A stretch of 64,000 nucleotides of DNA from Rhodonellum sp041748555 (GTDB taxonomy: Bacteria; Bacteroidota; Bacteroidia; Cytophagales; Cyclobacteriaceae). This document shows, piece by piece, positions 1 to 5,343 of this stretch; the stretch's first letter is position 1; each line of letters begins with the position of its first letter. Where the stretch lies: positions 1-64,000 of the forward strand of contig JBGTDA010000131.1 of NCBI GenBank assembly GCA_041748555.1, in the 5' to 3' direction. A program made the translations under genes and the position numbers. Under the pieces are notes generated by a model, which was given only the letters and a program-made list of their open reading frames with translations, was not told where the DNA came from and did not search any database.

Positions 1-441
1 GAAAAGAATCAGCTGTAGAACCCCGGCTACGAGAAAAACTCTGATGGAAGAACCTAGGGTCCGGGAGAGAATAAAGAAAAAAGCGCCGGTTTTATAAGAC
101 CAAAAGCCAAACCTGTCCTCCAGGTAAGCGTAAATAGAAACAAGGTTCATTCGGTAATATAAGGGCAACAACACCTTGGCAATCACAAAATATCCAAGCG
201 TATAGCCCATCACGACCTGAAAATAGTGGAATGAGGTATTCCCGACTTCTCCCGGAACAGAAATAAAAGTAACCCCTGAAAGCGAAGCCCCAATCATCCC
301 GAATGCCACTAAAAACCATGGAGACTGCCTGTCACCGGTAAAAAATGAGTCTTCAGTAATATTGCGGGAAGTAAACCACGAAATCAAAAACAGCAACCCA
401 AAATATGATGTTATTACTATAAGAACTAAATTTGTATCCAT
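1..441 (-). CDS. Sodium:solute symporter family protein, N-terminal part (runs off the window)
   Basis: An open frame starts at the ATG complementary to 439-441 and stays open to base 1, giving the first 147 codons. It begins MDTNLVLIVITSYFGLLFLI, a first membrane helix. It continues with a segment typical of SSS-family transporters (TGDRQSPWFLVAFGMIGAS, then SGVTFISVPGE) and further hydrophobic helices. SSS members couple sodium influx to uptake of sugars, amino acids or similar solutes across the inner membrane. The substrate cannot be read from this part. The gene is divergent from clpS. Family assignment is good; the rest lies outside the window. Confidence 0.82.
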   Translation of the reverse strand, partial: MDTNLVLIVITSYFGLLFLISWFTSRNITEDSFFTGDRQSPWFLVAFGMIGASLSGVTFISVPGEVGNTSFHYFQVVMGYTLGYFVIAKVLLPLYYRMNLVSIYAYLEDRFGFWSYKTGAFFFILSRTLGSSIRVFLVAGVLQLILF

Positions 442-479
442 ATTGAAGTTTTAAGACACGCTAAATTGTTCATTATAAT

Positions 480-487
480 TAAACTTG
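480..487 (+). promoter_or_regulatory. Possible -7 element for clpS
   Basis: TAAACTTG matches the Bacteroidetes -7 consensus TAnnTTTG with one mismatch. It ends four bases before the clpS ATG, so the transcript would have almost no leader. No clear -33 element was found at the right distance. Confidence 0.3.
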
Positions 488-491
488 CAAA

Positions 492-785
492 ATGAATTAC
501 CAAACACAGTCGTATCCCATTGGAGAAGAGGTAGAAGTTTTAGTGGAGGAGTTGATAGATATCGAAGAAAGTGATCTGGTCGTATATAATGATGAGATCA
601 ATACTTTTGATCACGTCGCAAAAATCCTCATGAAGGTTTGTCAACATTCTCAAGAACAGGCCGAACAATGCACCTTGATTATTCATTTCAAAGGAAAGTG
701 TGCAGTAAAAAAAGGTTCAATAGAAAAATTAAAGCCCATGTGTCAGGCAATCCTGGATGCAGGGATTCAGGCGGCCATCGTTTAA
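492..785 (+). CDS. clpS: ATP-dependent Clp protease adaptor ClpS
   Basis: The 97-residue product matches ClpS in length and pattern. An acidic, variable N-terminal tail (to about residue 28) is followed by the core VVYNDEINTFDHVAKILMKV, which corresponds to the conserved NDxxTTFDxV segment of ClpS. A second conserved block, AEQCTLIIHFKGKCAVKKGS, follows. ClpS binds the N-domain of the ClpA/ClpC unfoldase and hands over substrates bearing N-degron residues. It ends 12 bases before recR on the same strand, so the two may be co-transcribed. No clpA or clpP is adjacent. ClpB, further downstream, is a disaggregase and not the usual ClpS partner. Confidence 0.88.
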   Translation: MNYQTQSYPIGEEVEVLVEELIDIEESDLVVYNDEINTFDHVAKILMKVCQHSQEQAEQCTLIIHFKGKCAVKKGSIEKLKPMCQAILDAGIQAAIV

Positions 786-797
786 CATATTTTCTAA

Positions 798-1418
798 GTG
801 AACTTCCCCTCAAAATTGATTGAGAATGCAGTCAATGAAATCAGTAAATTGCCGGGAATCGGAAAAAAAACTGCTCTCAGGCTGGCCCTCCACTTATTAA
901 AGCAAAAAGAATCAGTCTCAGAATCGCTTTCGGAGGCAATAATAAATCTGCGAAAAGAAATCCGATACTGCAGGATCTGCAAGAACATCTCGGATTCTGA
1001 AGTCTGTAGTATCTGTGGAAGTGGAAAAAGGGACCGGAGTCTGATTTGTGTAGTGGAAGATATTCCGGATGTATTGGCGATTGAAAATACATCACAATAT
1101 AACGGTCTATATCATGTTTTGGGAGGAATTATTTCTCCCATTCAAGGTATCGGGCCTGATGAGTTGAATATAGATTCTCTGGTTTCAAGAATAAGTGAAC
1201 CTCATGGGGAAGAAAAAGTGGCTGAAGTAATATTGGCGCTACCGACCACCATGGAAGGTGACACCACTTCTTTTTTTATCACACGTAAGCTCAAAGAAAT
1301 GGGTGTAATAGTCAGTACCATTGCCAGAGGTATTCCTATTGGTGGGGAACTGGAATATACAGACGAGGTTACCTTAGGGCGAAGTATCCTGACCAGGGTA
1401 AATTATTCTGCTGAATAG
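798..1418 (+). CDS. recR: Recombination mediator protein RecR
   Basis: The 206-residue product has the full RecR layout. An N-terminal helix-hairpin-helix (KLPGIGKKTALRLALHLL, about residues 18-35) is followed by a four-cysteine zinc finger (CRIC...CSIC, about residues 57-72). Then comes a Toprim domain beginning LICVVEDIPDVLAIENT and containing YHVLGGIISPIQGIGPDEL. RecR works with RecO/RecF to load RecA on gapped DNA. The start is GTG at 798, giving MNFPSKLIENAV, the usual N-terminus for Bacteroidetes RecR; no ATG lies upstream in frame. It follows clpS closely and precedes the tRNA-Ala gene. Confidence 0.93.
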   Translation: MNFPSKLIENAVNEISKLPGIGKKTALRLALHLLKQKESVSESLSEAIINLRKEIRYCRICKNISDSEVCSICGSGKRDRSLICVVEDIPDVLAIENTSQYNGLYHVLGGIISPIQGIGPDELNIDSLVSRISEPHGEEKVAEVILALPTTMEGDTTSFFITRKLKEMGVIVSTIARGIPIGGELEYTDEVTLGRSILTRVNYSAE

Positions 1419-1425
1419 AAATTAC

Positions 1426-1456
1426 TTTGTGTATTTAAATTCCATCTCTATATTTG
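1426..1456 (+). promoter_or_regulatory. Promoter of the tRNA-Ala gene
   Basis: TTTG at 1426-1429 and TATATTTG at 1449-1456 are separated by 19 bases. This is an exact match to the Bacteroidetes housekeeping promoter (-33 TTTG, -7 TAnnTTTG). The expected transcription start lies a few bases before the tRNA 5' end at 1467. This is the best promoter seen in the window. Confidence 0.7.
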
Positions 1457-1466
1457 CAAACCAAAT

Positions 1467-1540
1467 GGGGGATTAGCTCAGTTGGCTAGAGCGCTACACT
1501 GGCAGTGTAGAGGTCAACGGTTCGAATCCGTTATTCTCCA
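1467..1540 (+). tRNA. tRNA-Ala (anticodon GGC)
   Basis: The 74-base gene folds as a cloverleaf. The acceptor strand GGGGGAT pairs with ATTCTCC, including the G3:U70 wobble that identifies alanine tRNAs. The anticodon stem CTACA/TGTAG encloses the loop CTGGCAG with anticodon GGC at 1501-1503. The T-loop is TTCGAAT. The discriminator is A and the CCA end is not encoded. It reads the alanine codons GCC/GCU. Confidence 0.95.
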
Positions 1541-1546
1541 CGAGAG

Positions 1547-1576
1547 GCCTGCATATTTATGCAGGCTTTTTGTTTT
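1547..1576 (+). terminator. Rho-independent terminator after tRNA-Ala
   Basis: An 8-bp perfect stem, GCCTGCAT (1547-1554) with ATGCAGGC (1559-1566), has a four-base loop and is followed by a T-rich run. It begins six bases after the tRNA 3' end. Confidence 0.8.
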
Positions 1577-1578
1577 TT

Positions 1579-1725
1579 GGTCATGTACCATTCGATATTC
1601 TTTACTCCTCTGTTGAAACATGTAAGTTTGCCCAAGTCAACGAGGGCTGGATATTGACAGCAGAAGAGGAGACAGAATTTGAAAAAGACGGAGTAAAAGT
1701 CAGCGTTTGTGGAAGTGGTTGTTAG
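1579..1725 (+). pseudogene. Possible remnant reading frame
   Basis: Downstream of the tRNA terminator a frame without a start codon reads GHVPFDILYSSVETCKFAQV and ends in DGVKVSVCGSGC before a TAG at 1723-1725. It looks like the tail of a secreted or cysteine-containing protein rather than random sequence, but no family was recognised. No start, promoter or upstream part exists, because the tRNA terminator sits where the rest would be. It may be a leftover from insertion or deletion next to the tRNA. Confidence 0.25.
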
Positions 1726-1895
1726 GGATTGATGTTTAGTATTCTCAAATTTAACGCTTCTTACCTGTGTAATAATCGGTAACTGAATATGCACTACTAT
1801 GGTGCATTCTTAGTTTACAGAATTTGGTGGACTTGTGATTATTCCGGTTTAATCCTGTTATTCATTTTTATTCCGTTATCTTTTGGGTTTTCAGG

Positions 1896-1980
1896 TAACG
1901 GTCATGGTTTAGTCAAAGTAGCTGATTTGGGGGCTTTCTTAAGTGTCCGCCACTGCAAAAGCCCAAGTGGAGCGGCGGCC
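1896..1980. repeat. Structured GC-rich intergenic element
   Basis: Beginning TAACGGTCATGG, this 85-base stretch is richer in G and C than its surroundings. It contains GGGCTTT (1931-1937) opposed by AAAGCCC (1958-1964), with extra pairing possible between CCGCCACT and the following AGTGGAGCGGCGG. It lies directly downstream of the 3' end of the orphan gene at 2003-2734. From memory, similar hairpin elements starting AACGG accompany single-gene cassettes in Bacteroidetes genomes; that comparison could not be tested here. The rest of 1726-2002 shows no gene. Confidence 0.35.
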
Positions 1981-2002
1981 GAAAATCTACCACCAAACCA
2001 CT

Positions 2003-2734
2003 CTACTGTTGTTTTATCATATTGTTCCTTAGTACTTTAATTTCACATGAATTTAATCTTTTACTTAATTTCAATCTGTCAATGCCTCCACCAGCTTTTG
2101 ATACTTCTCCCATTTCGTACTTTGACTGAATTATTTCGTGTTTTAACAAAGCTGGAATTATTAAATCTTCAAAATTTTCTTTAACTCTTTGATAACGAAA
2201 GAATATTTTTATTCCATTTGATTTTTTATTGCTTATTAGTTCCAGTTTTTTTTCAAAGTAATCGTGTAATGTTAATTGAATTAAATACTGTATTTTTGGC
2301 AGGCCTTTTGTCAAATTTTTAGTGTTCCTGTAATTTATCACTGTATCAATTTGGTTAAGCGGATATGGTGAAATGTCCAAAAAAATTAGACCTATTTTAA
2401 TACATGCCTTTAAAAATTGCTCTTTTGTTAAAATTTTTTCTCCTGCAACATATTCTAAGTCACTACGAAAGAAAAATTGAGAGTTATTTGTCGCAGGGTT
2501 ATAAATATATTTCTTTTCCCTACCCCAAAGTGGAGCTTCTGCAATCATTATATATTTTATCTCCTTCATTTGGTCAAAGTTTATTATCCAAAGCTCATAA
2601 ATTTCATCAAAAGCTTTCTCTAAATAAATGATGTCCTTTTTAAAGGAGTCTTCCAGTTCATTATTTTCGTAGAAGTCTCTTAAGATTTCCTTAAGCCCTT
2701 CAAAATTTATTGTTCTTGTTTTATTAGTGGACAT
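2003..2734 (-). CDS. Hypothetical protein, possible uracil-DNA-glycosylase-like fold
   Basis: The 243-residue product was not firmly recognised. It is AT-rich and high in Lys, Ile and Asn, unlike the flanking core genes. Residues 61-71 (YIMIAEAPLWG) and the later GLIFLDISPYPLN (about 115-127) recall the GEAPG and downstream hydrophobic motifs of uracil-DNA glycosylase superfamily proteins. This resemblance is weak and is inference only. The C-terminal third is basic, with KIFFRYQRVKENFEDLIIPALL. There is no signal peptide or membrane segment. It stands alone in an accessory pocket beside a structured intergenic element, which suggests recent acquisition. Confidence 0.5.
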   Translation of the reverse strand: MSTNKTRTINFEGLKEILRDFYENNELEDSFKKDIIYLEKAFDEIYELWIINFDQMKEIKYIMIAEAPLWGREKKYIYNPATNNSQFFFRSDLEYVAGEKILTKEQFLKACIKIGLIFLDISPYPLNQIDTVINYRNTKNLTKGLPKIQYLIQLTLHDYFEKKLELISNKKSNGIKIFFRYQRVKENFEDLIIPALLKHEIIQSKYEMGEVSKAGGGIDRLKLSKRLNSCEIKVLRNNMIKQQ

Positions 2735-2831
2735 CTTTTATAATCTTTTTATTTTGTGTGGTAGTGCGCTTTATCATGAAACATAACAATTCGCTTCACG
2801 TACCTTTTGCTTAAATATTTGACTTATCTAA

Positions 2832-3052
2832 ACTAAGAAACATATAGAAAGAAACCCTGAGATTATGCTTGGAAAGCCAAGTTTCAAAGGTACACTTATT
2901 CAGTGGAACTGCTGATGAGAAAGCTGGCAGAGGTTTTTACAATAACAGATCTTTTAAAGAGCTACCCAATCCTGATCAAAGAGCAGATTCTGGCTGCACG
3001 GGAATATGCATCCGATATAATTACCAATGAGGAATGGCTTGAAACCGCATGA
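2832..3052 (+). pseudogene. Frameshifted DUF433 antitoxin remnant
   Basis: One frame reads ERNPEIMLGKPSFKGTLI (about 2847-2900), matching the DUF433 start (DPEIxxGKPxIKGTRI). It then runs into a stop. A second frame, from about 2900, picks up with VELLMRKLAEVFTITDLL and SYPILIKEQILAAREYA and ends in WLETA plus TGA at 3050-3052. This is the expected continuation of DUF433. The protein is therefore complete apart from one frameshift near 2900 and a missing ATG. DUF433 proteins are usually antitoxins of a DUF5615 PIN-like toxin. The toxin frame starts on the overlapping ATGA. Confidence 0.7.
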
Positions 3053-3120
3053 TCATTGCTGATTAAAATGTCGGTCAGAATTTGATTACCCAACTGATCA
3101 GACTTATCATAGGTTATTAA
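3049..3120 (+). pseudogene. DUF5615 PIN-like toxin remnant
   Basis: The ATG at 3049-3051 overlaps the TGA of the DUF433 remnant. It reads MIIAD, TAA, NVGQNLITQLIRLIIGY, then a stop at 3118-3120. DUF5615 proteins begin with a hydrophobic strand and an acidic DEN motif (xIIADENV). Here the Glu codon of that motif is TAA (3064-3066), which could arise from GAA by one change. The other ~80 codons of the family are missing, so only the 5' end of the toxin survives. Confidence 0.6.
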
Positions 3121-3127
3121 TTATCAA

Positions 3128-3349
3128 TTAATTCCAGAACTTTTCCCAATATTCAGCATTGTAACCCCTATCATGAGTTTTCAAGTGCTTGAAGTAAGCC
3201 TTTTTAAATACATCGTCATATCGCTTATGAACGTTTAAGGGATACAACTCAAAAATCGGGTATTTTTCCAATAGGCCGGATAGGGCTTCTTCAATCCCAT
3301 CATATTCCTTCAGGTAATCCACATCCGGAATTCTATCACCCTTCAGATC
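3128..3349 (-). pseudogene. In-frame continuation after the stop of the 3350-3625 gene
   Basis: Following the TAA at 3350-3352 on the minus strand, the same frame stays open for 73 codons. It begins DLKGDRIPDVDYLKEYDGIEEAL and ends HDRGYNAEYWEKFWN before a second stop. It has no ATG; the only normal start is a GTG at 3320-3322, which would give a 64-residue protein. The composition looks protein-like, but the family was not recognised. Either it is the back half of a longer protein split by a nonsense mutation or a separate small gene. Confidence 0.35.
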
Positions 3350-3625
3350 TTATGATAGGGTATCCATTTGGTCTGAAATAGTGGCTACTTCATTTTTGAA
3401 ATTGTGATAATCTATAGTTTTAATCATTTTAATCAGGATAATGGCCATCTCCTGTTTTTTGACCATCGCCCTGTAGCGATAATCAGCATCTTTTGTCTCC
3501 AATATCCTGCTGCTGTCAAATAAGGCATGTAAATCATTGACTACCCTTGCTCGGACCAATAGTGTGTCTTTCTGGTCCCAATGCTGCACAATGGAAATGA
3601 ATCCGTTGGTTGATGCTATCCACAT
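3350..3625 (-). CDS. Conserved hypothetical protein (MWIASTNGFISIVQH family)
   Basis: The 91-residue product begins MWIASTNGFISIVQH and contains TLLVRARVVNDLHALF, ADYRYRAMVKK and IDYHNFKNEV. This pattern is recalled from a small, widespread family of unknown function, often carried on phages and accessory DNA. Its relatives usually continue past the NFK motif with a conserved segment ending near a VW. That tail is absent here, because a TAA follows shortly after, and the downstream frame does not resemble it. The gene may therefore be truncated. It has no signal peptide. The neighbours are remnants. Confidence 0.5.
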   Translation of the reverse strand: MWIASTNGFISIVQHWDQKDTLLVRARVVNDLHALFDSSRILETKDADYRYRAMVKKQEMAIILIKMIKTIDYHNFKNEVATISDQMDTLS

Positions 3626-3772
3626 GATTTTATGCTTTAAATCTAAATTTTTTTACACCTTCAATTTAGTCAATAAATCTATAAAGGTAAAATAATTGAC
3701 ACAAAGTGTCGATATTTATCCTACCCTATCTTCTACCACTTTGCTCCATCGAAGTGGCTTGAAAATAAATAA

Positions 3773-3988
3773 CGAGGCCTGTATCCAATTCCACCTGAAT
3801 CTCAATCGGATTACAACAGACTTCGCAATCTTCTATATATTGTTAGTTTTAATGACGGATCCATCGATCAGCATGGAGATCTCTTCGAAACAATAAGGGC
3901 AGAAAAAGAAATATTCAATCATAACTTGTTTAAAGGACACCTTTATTATGGTCTAAGAAATCACCTATTACTGACGCAATTAATGTAA
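3773..3988 (+). pseudogene. Start-less open frame, possible gene remnant
   Basis: Bounded by TAA at 3770-3772 and TAA at 3986-3988, a frame of about 71 codons reads LYPIPPESQSDYNRLRNLLY, then DGSIDQHGDLFETIRAEKEI and FKGHLYYGLRNHLLL. It has no start codon until the penultimate codon. The composition is protein-like but no family was identified. Its 3' end runs into the first copy of the palindromic repeat. The rest of 3626-4183 has no other gene-like frame apart from the upstream extension of the ATPase. Confidence 0.25.
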
Positions 3989-4061
3989 ATTGCGTCAGTA
4001 CATTGACGGAATTAATGTAAATTGCATCAGTAAGTTGACGGAATTAATATAGATTACGTCA
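3972..4061. repeat. Three 32-bp-period palindromic repeats
   Basis: Three copies of a 26-base palindrome begin at 3972, 4004 and 4036, exactly 32 bases apart with six-base spacers. Copy one is perfect: arms TGACGCAATT and AATTGCGTCA around AATGTA. Copies two and three keep TGACGGAATT on the left and degenerate right arms (AATTGCATCA, GATTACGTCA). They lie 125 bases before the ATG of the ATPase gene. Equal spacing near three helical turns would put the sites on one DNA face, as in an operator array. A selfish element is the alternative. Confidence 0.75.
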
Positions 4062-4186
4062 AAATTTTCATTAATTACGAAAAACAAATATTTCAATTCT
4101 TAAATCTGAAGATAAAAAATATCACCCAATACTCTAGAGCAATATTAACTTCATTTGAAAGAAAGCTAAGGCCTAATAAAGTTTTG

Positions 4187-5260
4187 ATGCTTATTGGACC
4201 GAGAAGGGTAGGAAAGACGCAGTTAATCAAAAGCTTTTTAAATACCTGGCCCAAAGAAGAGTGCCTTATTTTAAATGGGGATGATATATTGGATGTAGAC
4301 CTGATTCAGGAAAGATCAGTTAATAATTATCAGCGGCTGTTGAAAAACAAGAAATTATTGGTCATTGATGAAGCGCAGCATGTTCCGGAAATAGGAATGA
4401 TTCTAGAACTTATAGTTGATTCCATTGATGGGATAAAGGTAATAGCTTCCGGTTCCTCTGCTTTTAATCTTTATCATCAGGTTGGAGAGCCATTGGTGGG
4501 GCGGAAGAGCACTTTACATCTTTACCCACTCTCTCAAATGGAATTTTCACAAAAGGAAGATTTTAAGAAGACAATGGAATATAAGGAAGAGAGGCTGATT
4601 TTTGGGGGATATCCTGAACTGGCAAAATATACGGATTGGAAGGATAAGGAAGATTATTTATATGAGGTTATGAATGATTATGTCCTAAAGGATATTTTGA
4701 TTCATGATGGAATCAGGAATTCTGAAAAACTATTTTCCTTACTCCGACTCATCGCTTTCCAGGTTGGAAAGGAAGTTTCACTTGAGGAATTGGGCAGACA
4801 ATTGGGAATGTCCAAAAATACCGTAGACCGTTACCTCGATCTTTTATCGAAGGTATTTGTAGTTTATAAAGTCAATGGATACAGTAAAAATCTGAGGAAA
4901 GAGGTATCCAAAAACAGCCGATGGTATTTTTATGACAATGGAATCCGTAATGCTATCGTCCAAAATTTTCATCGGTTAAATCTTCGATCGGACAAGGGTG
5001 ATTTATGGGAAAATTATCTGGCTGTAGAAAGATTAAAAATGCAGTCTTACAAGCAAATTCATTGTAACAATTATTTCTGGAGGACTTATGACCAACAAGA
5101 GCTTGATTGGGTAGAGGAAGAGGGGAATTCATTACGGGGTTTTGAATTTAAATTCCAGCTGAATAAAAAAGTAAAAGCTCCTACTGCGTGGATGAAGACT
5201 TACCCGGAAGCGAGCTTTGAAGTCATTCATGCCGGAAATTATCTGGAATGGATTACCTAG
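4187..5260 (+). CDS. AAA ATP-binding protein with DUF4143 domain
   Basis: The product has Walker A GPRRVGKT within its first dozen residues and Walker B LLVIDEAQHVPEIG near residue 65. It has the sensor-like KVIASGSSAF, a helix-turn-helix-like LGRQLGMSKNTVDRYLDLLS near residue 215 and a C-terminal DUF4143 nuclease-like region (ELDWVEEE, FEFKF). Such proteins are common, mobile-looking ATPases of unknown role. The frame is open back to 4034 and encodes a native-looking N-terminus (ILTSFERKLRPNKVL). No ATG, GTG or TTG exists there until TTG 4184/ATG 4187. The usual N-terminal helix is thus lost or begins at a rare codon. Length is 357-358 residues; relatives are usually somewhat longer. Confidence 0.75.
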   Translation: MLIGPRRVGKTQLIKSFLNTWPKEECLILNGDDILDVDLIQERSVNNYQRLLKNKKLLVIDEAQHVPEIGMILELIVDSIDGIKVIASGSSAFNLYHQVGEPLVGRKSTLHLYPLSQMEFSQKEDFKKTMEYKEERLIFGGYPELAKYTDWKDKEDYLYEVMNDYVLKDILIHDGIRNSEKLFSLLRLIAFQVGKEVSLEELGRQLGMSKNTVDRYLDLLSKVFVVYKVNGYSKNLRKEVSKNSRWYFYDNGIRNAIVQNFHRLNLRSDKGDLWENYLAVERLKMQSYKQIHCNNYFWRTYDQQELDWVEEEGNSLRGFEFKFQLNKKVKAPTAWMKTYPEASFEVIHAGNYLEWIT

Positions 5261-5264
5261 TAAA

Positions 5265-5297
5265 AGACCTGCCAGGTTTTGAAAACCTGGCAGGTCT
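5265..5297 (+). terminator. Perfect 16-bp hairpin after the ATPase gene
   Basis: AGACCTGCCAGGTTTT (5265-5280) is followed by one base and its exact complement AAAACCTGGCAGGTCT (5282-5297), starting just after the ATPase stop. It lacks a strong T-run directly behind it. It may act as a terminator or as a dispersed palindromic repeat. Confidence 0.55.
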
Positions 5298-5310
5298 GGG
5301 CAGTAAAAAA

Positions 5311-5343
5311 AATCCTTCGGGGTTTTAAAAACCCCAAAGGATT
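5311..5343 (-). terminator. Terminator hairpin at the end of clpB
   Basis: AATCCTTCGGGGTTTT and AAAACCCCAAAGGATT pair with a single mismatch. It overlaps the clpB stop codon. Read on the minus strand the hairpin is followed by a T-run (complement of the A-run at 5304-5312). With the adjoining hairpin it separates two convergent genes. Confidence 0.65.

Noticed and set aside
3972..4061. CRISPR-like array
   Set aside because: Only three copies, with six-base spacers and strongly palindromic units. No unique spacers and no cas genes nearby.
1467..5341. Integrated element with tRNA attachment repeat
   Set aside because: No integrase is present and no second copy of the tRNA 3' end was found in the interval, although the tRNA-side location is suggestive.
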